Source: CAVXEH01 sp963805645 (GTDB lineage Bacteria; Chloroflexota; Limnocylindria; QHBO01). Taken from it: DNA of 64,000 bases. The stretch is from positions 248,001 to 312,000 of the forward strand of contig CAWDVA010000006.1 of NCBI GenBank assembly GCA_963805645.1, read 5' to 3'. The translations under genes and the position numbers were made by a program. The notes beneath the pieces were generated by a model. It was not told the DNA's origin, made no database searches, and worked only from the letters and a program-made list of their open reading frames with translations. Numbering within the stretch: the first letter of the stretch is position 1; each line of letters begins with the position of its first letter. Below are positions 42,437-50,612 of the stretch, piece after piece.

Positions 42437-43411
42437 TCAGTCCTCGAGGCCGGGGCCGGCACCGACGTCGCCACCGGGTCGCACGAAGCCCTCGCCCTCC
42501 CGTGGGATCGGCTCCTCCCAGGTGACCTGGGTGATCCTGCCCGGTGGCCAGGCGCCGTCTGGCGGGACGACCCCCTCCTCCGCCTCGATGGGGATGCCGA
42601 TGGGGGCCACGAAGTAGCGACCCGCCAGCGCCCGCGCCTCGCGGTCGAGGGCGAATCCGGCCTTCGCGCGGTGGAACGTGACGGTGACATCGGCCCGGAC
42701 GACGGGGCTCGAGTGGCCGCCGCCGGTGAGGTCGACACGGGTCGGCGTGTCCACCGCGACCACGCTGCACGGGCGTCCCGCGGCTCCCGCGTGCGTGCGG
42801 ATCGCATTGACCAGGTCCACGGCGGTCGAGATCGGCTCGCGCAGCGGCCCGGAGGCCCCGCTTCCGAGAAGCGCGTCCACCACCACGGTCGCCGGTGCCA
42901 GCCGAGAGCGCAGCTTCCCGACCAGCTCGGGGGTTGGCGCCACGAACAGATCCAGGCTTCCCGCCGACGCCATCGCCTGCAGCGCGGTCCAGTTGTGGGC
43001 CGCCGCGTGGCCGGTGTGCGAGCCGCCGATGCGCGACGCGTCGCCCACCAGCACGGCCGTGACCCGCTGGCCGGTCGCCGCCAGCCGCCGGGCCACCACG
43101 AAGCCGTCACCGCCGTTGTTGCCCGGTCCGCAGAGGACCACGACCAGCGGTGGCTCGGCGAGCGGTCCGCCGGGGCCGCGAACGGTCTCAGCCAGACGGG
43201 CGAGCTCAACGAGAACGAGCTCGGTCACCGCAGCACCGGCGCTCTCCATCAGCGCGTCCTCGGCGATCCCCAGGCGCTGGGCCGCGGCGTCGATCTCGGC
43301 CATCTCGGCCGCACCGATCAGCACGGGGACGCTGCGCGCCCGCGCGCCATCGGGAGGGTCTGCGGCCGGCGGGGTTCCGGGTCCGGCCGACGGATCGGCC
43401 GGATCGGTCAC
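42437..43411 (-). CDS. nnrE: NAD(P)H-hydrate epimerase (YjeF N-terminal domain)
   Basis: A 324-residue protein that repairs hydrated NAD(P)H. The signature LCGPGNNGGDGFVVARRL lies near residue 95, and VDALLGSG and VVAVDTPTRVD follow. Only the epimerase domain is present; the ADP/ATP-dependent dehydratase domain usually fused in bacteria is absent, so it must be elsewhere. The GTG start overlaps the cytochrome stop (GTGA). The first 35 residues are Pro/Ala-rich and unlike the family. Confidence 0.9.
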   Translation of the reverse strand: MTDPADPSAGPGTPPAADPPDGARARSVPVLIGAAEMAEIDAAAQRLGIAEDALMESAGAAVTELVLVELARLAETVRGPGGPLAEPPLVVVLCGPGNNGGDGFVVARRLAATGQRVTAVLVGDASRIGGSHTGHAAAHNWTALQAMASAGSLDLFVAPTPELVGKLRSRLAPATVVVDALLGSGASGPLREPISTAVDLVNAIRTHAGAAGRPCSVVAVDTPTRVDLTGGGHSSPVVRADVTVTFHRAKAGFALDREARALAGRYFVAPIGIPIEAEEGVVPPDGAWPPGRITQVTWEEPIPREGEGFVRPGGDVGAGPGLED

Positions 43412-43881
43412 TGCAGGGTCTTGAGGTAGTCGACCACGGTCTGAATCTGCTCCGCGGTCAGGTTGTACGGCGCAGCGCCAAAGGGCGGCATGCCGCCGCG
43501 CATGGCCGGGTCGGAGACGGCCGGATCGGTTCCGGTGATCCAGATGTTCATCCAGTCCTCGGGGTGATCCGCATACAGCTGCTGGAGGTTGGGGACCGTG
43601 GGACCGTTCTGCAGCCCGTGGAGGTTGGGGAAGTTCCCCGAGCCTTCCAGGTTCTGCCCGTGACAGCCTTTGCACCCGGCCTGGTTGATGATCGCCACCG
43701 CGGCCGCGGCCCCACCACCCCCCGCGCCCGGCGAGGCGGACGGGTTGCCGGCGATGGGCGGGTTGTCCCCGGAGACGTTCGAGGCGAAGTAGACGAGGCC
43801 CACCAGGAGGACGAAGACGGTGAAGCCCACGGCCCAGGGGGGCAGCCCGCCGCGGGTCTGGATGGGCGTGCGTACGGTCAT
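43408..43881 (-). CDS. Membrane-anchored c-type cytochrome
   Basis: A 157-residue class I cytochrome c. One transmembrane anchor lies at about 16-36, followed by a Pro/Gly linker. The heme site is C70-x2-C73-H74 (GCKGCHG), with the distal Met in GGMPPFG near residue 133. The family includes electron donors to or subunits of heme-copper oxidases. Its partner gene starts 4 bases upstream and encodes a cbb3 subunit I homologue without metal-binding histidines. It is coupled to nnrE (GTGA). Confidence 0.92.
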   Translation of the reverse strand: MTVRTPIQTRGGLPPWAVGFTVFVLLVGLVYFASNVSGDNPPIAGNPSASPGAGGGGAAAAVAIINQAGCKGCHGQNLEGSGNFPNLHGLQNGPTVPNLQQLYADHPEDWMNIWITGTDPAVSDPAMRGGMPPFGAAPYNLTAEQIQTVVDYLKTLQ

Positions 43882-43885
43882 CGGG

Positions 43886-45355
43886 TCAGTGTCCTGCGGC
43901 AGCGGTGCTGACGTCGGGCGTCGGAACGCCGTAGTCGGCAGGATGGCCGCTCGTGTAGAGGAGGAAGAGGTTGGCGAGCATTGCCAGGCTGCCCAGCGCG
44001 GCAAGCCCCAGCCCACCGGCGGCAGCGAGACGGAACAGCAGCACCGTCGAGTCGATGGTGTCGGCGCTGACCGCCTGCGCCATGAGGGAACCCTCGATGA
44101 TGCCGCCCCCGATCATCGACAGGCCGCCGATGGCGGAGCCGGCGAAGATCGCCCAGAGCTCCGCATCGGTCAGGAAGCCGCCGCTCCAGCCGCGGCGCAA
44201 GAGCCGGGGGGCAGCGTGCTCGATGAACGCAGCGAATGCGAGGGTACCCCCGCCCAGGACGGCGATGACGGTCACGCCCAGGCCCCAGTCGGTGCCGGCG
44301 GTCAGCGTCCGTACGCTGCGCAGGGCCCCCACACTCTCGAGGAGCGATGCCCCGGTCAGGAAGACGAGCGCGCTCACCGCGAGCGGGATGGAACCCGCCG
44401 AGAAGAGCAGCGTCCACCGGCCGCTCATGGTCCCCAGCATGTTCGCCACGGCAAGGAAGACCGGCGCAATGAGCAGGAGCGTGCCGGCCTGGCCGAGCGA
44501 GGTGATGACGTAGGGCACCGAGGGATCGACGAGAGCGCCGACCGCGGAGAGACCGCCGAAGGCGACCCACCCGGCCAGGGCCAGGTAGGCGAGCCCGTTC
44601 GAGTAGAGCGGGTTGCGCGTCGCTCTCGGGATCACGTAGTAGAGCGTCCCCAGTGCCGCGCCCAGGACCCACAGGGTGACGATCCCGCGCGCGGTGAAGG
44701 CCCAGAGGAGCAGGTTGTTCGTGTCACCCAGGCTCACGACGCTGGGCACGGCGGCGAGCGTCATGCAGCCGAGGAGCGCCAGGAGGCCGATGCCGAAGTA
44801 CGCGAGCCCGACGTAGGCAATGGAGCGTGCCGCCGCAACGGTGCCCCAGAACGCTCCGTTGATCGCCAGCAGACCCAGGAGGGCGAGTGCCTGCACCGGC
44901 AGCGGGAACTCGGAGAGGCTGGCGGTGCCCGAAGCGCCCTTGACATAGAGGAGCGCCACGCCAGCCGCAACGGCCACGTTCCAGGCCCCCGCACCCAGCA
45001 TGGCGAGGGGCTCGCTCATGAGGCGCCGCCCGGTGAGCCGCGGGGTGGCAAAGAAGATGGCGGCGAAGGCCGCATTCGAGATCCAGCCATACACGAGCGC
45101 GTCCAGGAACGCCGGCTGCACCGTTGCGCGCGTGACGTCGATGGTGATGCCGGAGCCGATGGCGACGGAGAACGACGCCTTGAGTACATCCGGAAGCAGT
45201 GCCTGCCCCGCCGCCAACGCCCCAATCCCGGCGGCGGCGGCGAACCACAGGGCCGAGACCACCAGGAATGCGGTGGCGGCGCTGTCCGGCGCGCTGGGAA
45301 TCAGCGTCTGGCGAGGTCGGGGTGGCTCGTCGTACGGACGGAGCTTGCTGGTCAT
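43886..45355 (-). CDS. cbb3-type oxidase subunit I homologue lacking heme and copper ligands
   Basis: A 489-residue protein with about twelve to fourteen hydrophobic segments, similar along its length to CcoN-type subunit I. Examples are GWISNAAFAAIFFATPRLTG, LGTLYYVIPRATRNPLYSNGL, LAVANMLGTMSGRWTLLFS and VRTLTAGTDWG. The six canonical histidine ligands are not there: RPLHT is replaced by QPAFL, WYGHNA by WAFTARG, the HH pair of helix VII by residues PS, and IGHVHAG by LGVTVIA. It therefore cannot bind the heme b/heme-copper centre as known. It is translated with a cytochrome c. A structural or electron-relay role is speculation. Confidence 0.8.
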   Translation of the reverse strand: MTSKLRPYDEPPRPRQTLIPSAPDSAATAFLVVSALWFAAAAGIGALAAGQALLPDVLKASFSVAIGSGITIDVTRATVQPAFLDALVYGWISNAAFAAIFFATPRLTGRRLMSEPLAMLGAGAWNVAVAAGVALLYVKGASGTASLSEFPLPVQALALLGLLAINGAFWGTVAAARSIAYVGLAYFGIGLLALLGCMTLAAVPSVVSLGDTNNLLLWAFTARGIVTLWVLGAALGTLYYVIPRATRNPLYSNGLAYLALAGWVAFGGLSAVGALVDPSVPYVITSLGQAGTLLLIAPVFLAVANMLGTMSGRWTLLFSAGSIPLAVSALVFLTGASLLESVGALRSVRTLTAGTDWGLGVTVIAVLGGGTLAFAAFIEHAAPRLLRRGWSGGFLTDAELWAIFAGSAIGGLSMIGGGIIEGSLMAQAVSADTIDSTVLLFRLAAAGGLGLAALGSLAMLANLFLLYTSGHPADYGVPTPDVSTAAAGH

Positions 45356-45506
45356 TGTCGCGCGAAGACCCTCCGGGCACGGTCCCTGTCGGGACGGTCG
45401 ACGGGATCTGGGCTCCGACGTGGCCAACGGAACCCGGGAAGCGCTCGGGCGATCCCGCGCCGCATTGTAGCGGACGCTCCTCCGCGCGGGGAGCCCCTGT
45501 TCACGA

Positions 45507-45536
45507 CGAAACCCGCCTGGCGGGAGGCGGGTTTCG
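45507..45536. terminator. Strong hairpin downstream of tRNA-fMet
   Basis: An 11-bp perfect stem (CGAAACCCGCC and its complement) with an 8-base loop, 15 bases beyond the tRNA 3' end and upstream of the cbb3-like gene. It probably ends tRNA transcription on the minus strand. Confidence 0.65.
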
Positions 45537-45550
45537 AGTCTGGGAGTCTT

Positions 45551-45625
<75 letters not shown>

Positions 45626-45630
45626 CCGAG

Positions 45631-45659
45631 ACTGTACGCGGCCGGGCCTCATCGGTCAA
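45631..45659 (-). promoter_or_regulatory. Promoter of tRNA-fMet
   Basis: On the minus strand TTGACC (45659-45654), a 17-base spacer and TACAGT (45636-45631), ending 5 bases before the tRNA 5' end. It is one of the clearest sigma70-type promoters of the window. Confidence 0.75.
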
Positions 45660-45672
45660 ACGCCATCCGACC

Positions 45673-45993
45673 CTATTTCTTGCGCTTGAAGAGCACCCGG
45701 AGCGACAGGAACATCACGATCGCCACGACCTGCCCGCCCAGGATGATCCGGTTCAGGTCGAGGGCCGGCTCCCAGCGGACGGACCCCTCGCGGATCACGA
45801 AGACGCCCACCGGGCGCGCCGTCAGGCCGAACCCGCCGCCGCCGTTGTTCTCGGCGTCACCGCCACCACCACCGCCGCCCCGGACCTTGGCGACGGGGAT
45901 GACGGTGGTGCCGTCTCGCTCGATGGGATCGCCGTACACACGGCGCACGGAGAGCGCCTCCTGCGTCCCGCGCACCATTTCGTCGATATTCAC
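45673..45993 (-). CDS. GerW/YtfJ-family sporulation-type protein
   Basis: A 106-residue protein of the GerW (YtfJ) family. VYGDPIERDGTTVIPVAKVRGGGGGGG is the typical N-terminal signature, followed by GFGLTARPVGVFVI and a hydrophobic C-terminal segment ending in RKK. In Bacillus the relative is needed for spore germination, but homologues are common in non-sporulating Chloroflexota and Actinobacteria. The GTG start overlaps the cyclase stop (GTGA). Confidence 0.88.
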   Translation of the reverse strand: MNIDEMVRGTQEALSVRRVYGDPIERDGTTVIPVAKVRGGGGGGGDAENNGGGGFGLTARPVGVFVIREGSVRWEPALDLNRIILGGQVVAIVMFLSLRVLFKRKK

Positions 45994-47546
45994 CCTTCTC
46001 CTCCTTCTGAGCCGGTCACCGCGAAGATGGGCCAGGTGCCCGGCAGCCCTTTCAGCTCTGCGGTTCCACGGTCTGCGAACGTGATGCCGGACCCCGCCAC
46101 CAGGTCGCGGACGGTGGCCGAGACGAGGATCTCGCCAGGCCCCGCCTGGGCCGCGATTCGCGCCCCGATGTGGACCGCGATGCCGCCCAGCTTGCCGGCG
46201 ATCTGCTCGCACTCCCCGGTGTGCAGCCCGCAGCGGATGGCCAGGCCGATGGCGGCCAGCTCCCCGATCGCTGCCAGCGCGCAGCGGATGCCGGGGGCCG
46301 GCGTGGCGAAGCTGGCGAGGAACCCGTCGCCGGCATTGTCGATCTCCGTTCCGCCGAAGCGGGCCAAGCTGTCCCGCACGACGGCGTGATGGCGCTCGAG
46401 CAGCTCCCGCCAGGCCGTGTCCCCGACCTGCGCCAGCCGCTCGGTCGAGGCGACGATGTCGGTGAAGAGCAGCGTGGCCAGGACCCGGGTTGCCGGAGCG
46501 GGGGGCGACGGCGTTCGACGTGCCGGCCTCGCAGGCGGCGCGGCCTCGTCGAGGATGGCGAGCAGGGACGGGGACGGGCCGCCATCGGTCCAGGGCAGGA
46601 CTGGTTCGCCCGGCAGGGACCGATGGCGGGCTCCGCGGATCCGCGACGCAATGGTCAGCCCCATCGAGGCGGGGTCGCCGGAGGTGTCAGCGACGATGGT
46701 CGGCACCGCAATGTTGGCCAGCACGTCCTCGCCGGGCTGGGCATGGGGGCTCTCGAGCTGCGCCACCTGGCGAATCAGCTCGTCCAGACCGCCCTCCCAC
46801 TGGTCTGGGCGTCGCACGAGGTCGCCGATCCCCGCGAACGGGCCGCTCCTGGGAATCAGCTCCGCGAGCCCGGACAGCAGCGCGGGTCCCTCGGCGGTGG
46901 TCCCCTGGGCCGCGGGCTCGGTTCGCGTGGCCCGGAACCGGTTCCACCAGTCGCGAGCCATCCGCAGCGACTGCTTCGCCTCCGCAAGATCGGCGGCCAG
47001 CTCCGCACGCTCGTCTGGCTTCATGTGCTCCACCGGCAGCCTGGCGCCCTGGGCCTCACGGCCGCGAGGCGGTACCGCCGGAACCGGCAGCGAGGCGGGA
47101 GCCGGGACCGTCCAGTCGCCGGCCACCAGCTCCCCGGCGAACGAGCCATAGAGGACGAGCCGCGACGCCCATCCCGGACTCGTTGCGATCGCCAGCGCCG
47201 CGACGACGGCACCACCCTCGACACCCAGCAGCGTGGCCTCCGCCACGCCGGCATCCTCAACGACGGCACGGACAGCGCCGATGCGACGGTCGGTGCCAAT
47301 GACCTCTTCCGTCGCAGCCTCCCGTCCCCAACCGTCGAGGAGCACCAAGAGCTGCCAGCCTCGCTCGACCAGCGCGGTCGCAAAGGCGTTGAAAGCGGAC
47401 TCTCCGGCGGACCCGTAGGGTTCCTTCCTGTCGGGCACGACCACCAGCCAGCGACCGGTTACGTCGCCATGGGTTCGGTAGGCGATGGGTCCGCTGGGGC
47501 TGGGGGCGAAGCGCGTGTCGGCGACCACGCCCGACAGTGTAGGCAA
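45990..47546 (-). CDS. Class III nucleotidyl cyclase with degenerate alpha/beta-hydrolase domain
   Basis: A 518-residue protein. Residues 1-300 have the pattern of an alpha/beta hydrolase, but the nucleophile elbow reads GVEGGA, with Glu where the catalytic Ser should be, so it is probably a sensor. Residues about 345-510 are a class III adenylate/guanylate cyclase domain, with metal Asp in LLFTDIVASTERL and the second region in NAGDGFLASF. The protein appears soluble. It is coupled to the GerW gene and ends a four-gene minus-strand run. Confidence 0.85.
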   Translation of the reverse strand: MPTLSGVVADTRFAPSPSGPIAYRTHGDVTGRWLVVVPDRKEPYGSAGESAFNAFATALVERGWQLLVLLDGWGREAATEEVIGTDRRIGAVRAVVEDAGVAEATLLGVEGGAVVAALAIATSPGWASRLVLYGSFAGELVAGDWTVPAPASLPVPAVPPRGREAQGARLPVEHMKPDERAELAADLAEAKQSLRMARDWWNRFRATRTEPAAQGTTAEGPALLSGLAELIPRSGPFAGIGDLVRRPDQWEGGLDELIRQVAQLESPHAQPGEDVLANIAVPTIVADTSGDPASMGLTIASRIRGARHRSLPGEPVLPWTDGGPSPSLLAILDEAAPPARPARRTPSPPAPATRVLATLLFTDIVASTERLAQVGDTAWRELLERHHAVVRDSLARFGGTEIDNAGDGFLASFATPAPGIRCALAAIGELAAIGLAIRCGLHTGECEQIAGKLGGIAVHIGARIAAQAGPGEILVSATVRDLVAGSGITFADRGTAELKGLPGTWPIFAVTGSEGGEG

Positions 47547-47567
47547 TGGCCGCCGTGAGGGACCCCG

Positions 47568-48800
47568 TCAGGTCGGGCGATGGGCCCCCGGCTCCATCTC
47601 GACCATGGCGTGGTGAATCCCGTGGTGATCCAGCAGCGCGAGGTACGGATCGGGGTCGAGCGCCTCGGGCGCCAGCACCCCGCTCCCGGCCCACGTGCCG
47701 CTCGCCAGCAGCTCCATGGCGATCACAGGGTTGAACCCCGTCTGCCAGCCCACGACCTGGGACCCGGTACTGCGCAGCGTCTCCTGCGCATCGGCCATCT
47801 GGTACAGGTACACCTCGCGCGGCTTGCCGTCCTTGCGCCCGATGACCCAGGTGCCCACGATGGCGCGGCCCACCATCCGGTCGCCCAGCCTCGCGGGATC
47901 CGGCGTGACCGCGGCGAGCACGTCGCGCGGGCTCACCGTGCCGCCCTTGACGGTGACCGGCTCGGTGCTGTCCATGCCCAGCGCGTGGATGGTCCGCAGC
48001 TTGTCGATGAAGTCGCTGCCCAGCGCGTACTTGAAGGTGACCCGCTTCGCGTCGAGGTAGCGCGGAACCAGGAGCACCTCCTCGTGCTCCACGTTCACGC
48101 ATTCGACCGGGCCGATGCCCTCCGGGAAGGGGAACTGCTCCGGTGCGCTGAACGGCTCGGTGGTGATCCAGTCGTGCCGATCGCCACGCCACTCGACCGG
48201 CGGGTTCAGGCACTCCTCGATGGTGGTCCAGATGCTGAAGACCGGGGCGAACGCGTATCCCTCGATCCGCAGGTCGCCACCGTCGCGCACATGGATCTCG
48301 TCGATCTCGTCGAAGAGATGCTTCGCCGCGTACGCGGCGAACACGTCGGTGAGCCCCGGATCCATGCCCATCCCCAGCAGGGCCAGGCGCCCGGCCGCCT
48401 TCCACTCCGCGTCCCGGGCGAACTGCTCGTCGCCGAGCTTCACCCCCGGCCGATGGAACGGGTCGTCCGGGTGCGCGCGCGAGAGGCTGGTCGCCATGTC
48501 CATGTAGTTCGCGCCGGCTGCCAGGGCCCCGTCGAAGATGGGCATGACGAAGCGCGGGTCCACCGCGTTCATCACCAGGTCGACCCGGTGGCGCCGGGCG
48601 GCATCGGCGACGCTGGACGCCTCGCGGGCGTCGATCTGCTCGACCGGGAACCGCTCGGGGTCGCCGAGCTCGCGCGCCAGGGTCTCGGCGCGGTCGACGG
48701 CGTAGTCGGCGAGGACCATCGCCTCGCACCAGTCTCTGCGGGCGGCCATCCGGGCGATCGCGTCGCCCACGGTGCCGACACCGACCAGGAGGATTCGCAT
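47568..48800 (-). CDS. Saccharopine dehydrogenase-family oxidoreductase
   Basis: A 410-residue Rossmann enzyme. The NAD(P) motif ILLVGVGTVGDAIARM starts at residue 3, with a further LVMNAVDPRFV loop and the central GMGMDPGLTDVFAAYA typical of the saccharopine dehydrogenase/carboxynorspermidine reductase group. The exact substrate (saccharopine, carboxynorspermidine or another amino-acid imine) is undecided. The start is ATG 48800. The 174 bases upstream hold no gene; TAGAGT with ACGACA 17 bases before it is a weak promoter candidate near 48940. Confidence 0.85.
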   Translation of the reverse strand: MRILLVGVGTVGDAIARMAARRDWCEAMVLADYAVDRAETLARELGDPERFPVEQIDAREASSVADAARRHRVDLVMNAVDPRFVMPIFDGALAAGANYMDMATSLSRAHPDDPFHRPGVKLGDEQFARDAEWKAAGRLALLGMGMDPGLTDVFAAYAAKHLFDEIDEIHVRDGGDLRIEGYAFAPVFSIWTTIEECLNPPVEWRGDRHDWITTEPFSAPEQFPFPEGIGPVECVNVEHEEVLLVPRYLDAKRVTFKYALGSDFIDKLRTIHALGMDSTEPVTVKGGTVSPRDVLAAVTPDPARLGDRMVGRAIVGTWVIGRKDGKPREVYLYQMADAQETLRSTGSQVVGWQTGFNPVIAMELLASGTWAGSGVLAPEALDPDPYLALLDHHGIHHAMVEMEPGAHRPT

Positions 48801-48974
48801 GAGCGTGACCTCGCGTGCGTGAGTACCGATACCGGGCACGCGTCTGCGCAACAGGATCTCGCCTGCCGGCACGCCGCCGGGAGCCGATGCCCCAATCAGT
48901 GATCGATCAGGGCCAGGGGCGCGATCTCGGTGGCGTTGCGCTCACTCTACCAAGGATTCCGCGAGATGTCGTGA

Positions 48975-49553
48975 TCACGCGTACTCGAGGCCCGAGCGGA
49001 CGAGGGTCCCCCGCATGCGCTGGATGCCGAGCCGGATCCGGCTCTTGACGGTGCCGAGAGGAACCCCGGTGTGCTCGGAGATCTCGCTGTGCGAAAGGCC
49101 GCGGAAGAAGGCAAGGCCGATGGCGTGTCGCTGCTCGTCCGGGAGCCCGTCGACGGCCGCGCGCACCAGGTCCCGGTCGAGGGCGCCCACGACCTCGTCG
49201 ACGACGAGCGGGGCGGGGTCCACCATCGATTGCAGGTGCTCCGCGTCATCGTGGCCTGGCCGGGCGAGCCGCTCGCGCGGCGAGCGAACCAGGTCGATGG
49301 CCCGGTTGCGGACGATGGTCGCCAGCCAGGTGCGCACCGAACCGCGTGCGACCGCGTAGGTGGGTGCCTTGCGCCATACGGCCAGGAAGGCGTCCTGGAC
49401 CACGTCCTCCGCGCGGGCCCCATCTCCGAGGATCCGGACGGCCACGGCGTGGGCAAAGAGCCGGTAGCGTTCGTGCAGGACGGCGAGGCTCGCCTCATCG
49501 CCGAGGCCGATGCGCTCGAGAAGGAGCTCGTCGCTGAGTGTCGCGTTGTCCAT
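48975..49553 (-). CDS. ECF-type sigma factor, LitS-like by position
   Basis: A 192-residue sigma70 family protein. Region 2 is around GARAEDVVQDAFLAVWR, region 4 around LPDEQRHAIGLAFFRGLSHSEISEHTGVPLGTVKSRI. It is divergent from a MerR/B12 photoreceptor-type regulator across 132 bases. In Streptomyces the litR-litS pair has this geometry, and LitS drives light-induced carotenoid genes. No anti-sigma gene follows, unlike the two other sigma genes of the window. The light link is inference. Confidence 0.85.
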   Translation of the reverse strand: MDNATLSDELLLERIGLGDEASLAVLHERYRLFAHAVAVRILGDGARAEDVVQDAFLAVWRKAPTYAVARGSVRTWLATIVRNRAIDLVRSPRERLARPGHDDAEHLQSMVDPAPLVVDEVVGALDRDLVRAAVDGLPDEQRHAIGLAFFRGLSHSEISEHTGVPLGTVKSRIRLGIQRMRGTLVRSGLEYA

Positions 49554-49648
49554 TCGTGGTCTCCCGCTGCCGGCCCGTCCCGGGCCCGCTGCATACTGTT
49601 CAGGGTTTGTTGAGGGTCTGGGCGGACTGTAGGGCGTGGTCCTGCCGC

Positions 49649-49676
49649 TTGTCAAGCCCCTGTTCAGTGATATCAT
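49649..49676 (+). promoter_or_regulatory. Promoter of the CarH/LitR-type gene, probably leaderless transcript
   Basis: TTGTCA (49649-49654), a 16-base spacer and TATCAT (49671-49676). The start codon at 49686 is only 10 bases beyond, so the mRNA should begin at or near the ATG. ATTGACAAAC and CTTGTCAAG around it are related inverted sequences that could be operator half-sites. Confidence 0.55.
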
Positions 49677-49685
49677 TGACAAACC

Positions 49686-50591
49686 ATGTACAGAATCGGT
49701 GAAGCCGCGACCCGCAGCGGCGTGAGCGTTCCGCTGCTCCGCGCTTGGGAGCGGCGATACGGCGTTGTTTCGCCGCGGCGCACGGCGGCTGGATATCGCC
49801 TCTACGACGACGAGGCCGTGGCACGGCTGCGAGCCGTCCGTTCCCTCGTGGAGTCGGGCTGGGCCGCACGACAGGCGGCGGCCCACGTGGCGAGCCTTTC
49901 CGCCGAGGCGCTGGCGGCGTCCATCGCCACGGCAGATGCGGCCGCTGCCGGGGTTCCCGACGGGACCGCCGCCGCCGCCCTCGTCCGCCGGTTCACCGCC
50001 GCCGCGCGGCGGGTCGATCCCGTCGAGGCCGGCCGGGTCCTGGACGAGGCCTACGCCGCGACGTCGTTCGAGGCGGCGACGGAGCGAGTGGTGCTTCCCG
50101 CCCTCGTCGCGGTGGGTGAGGCATGGTCCAGCGGAGATCTCGACGTCGCGGCCGAGCACGCCGCCAGCAGCGCGGTCCTGCGTCGCATCGGCGCGGCCTT
50201 CGACGCGGCCGGCCGCGCGGTCGGCGCCCCGGTGGTGCTCGTCGGCATGCCGGCCGGCGCCCAGCACGAGATCGCGGCGCTGGCCGTCGCCACGGCCGCG
50301 CGCCGAGCCGGGCTTGACGCGATCTACCTGGGTCCCAACGTCCCGACCGATGCATGGCTCACCGCCGTCGCGGAGACCGGCGCACGAGCCGTGGTGCTCG
50401 GCACGGTCATGACCACGGAGGTCCCGGTTGCGCGGGAGGCACTGTCACGGCTGCGTGAGGCGCACCCGGGCCTGGTGCTGGCCGTGGGCGGCCGAACCTC
50501 GGACGCCGTGGCGACCGATGGAACGATCAGGCTCCCGGATTCGATTGCCGACGCGGTGGCCGCGCTGCGGGGAGCGCTCCTCGGCAGCTAG
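49686..50591 (+). CDS. MerR-family regulator with B12-binding domain (CarH/LitR-like photoreceptor)
   Basis: A 301-residue protein. A MerR HTH (residues 1-70), a four-helix cobalamin-binding bundle (about 95-170) and a B12-binding Rossmann domain (about 180-300) follow in that order. The W-x9-EH motif of adenosylcobalamin photoreceptors is intact (W147, E157, H158), and the lower cobalt ligand is probably H194 in AQHEIAA. The residue after W147 is Ser148, where Thermus CarH has the histidine that bonds cobalt after illumination, so the photoproduct may differ. Dark binding of B12 should make a repressor tetramer that light breaks. Confidence 0.9.
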   Translation: MYRIGEAATRSGVSVPLLRAWERRYGVVSPRRTAAGYRLYDDEAVARLRAVRSLVESGWAARQAAAHVASLSAEALAASIATADAAAAGVPDGTAAAALVRRFTAAARRVDPVEAGRVLDEAYAATSFEAATERVVLPALVAVGEAWSSGDLDVAAEHAASSAVLRRIGAAFDAAGRAVGAPVVLVGMPAGAQHEIAALAVATAARRAGLDAIYLGPNVPTDAWLTAVAETGARAVVLGTVMTTEVPVAREALSRLREAHPGLVLAVGGRTSDAVATDGTIRLPDSIADAVAALRGALLGS

Positions 50592-50612
50592 GGCGCACCC
50601 GGCCCCCCCGTG

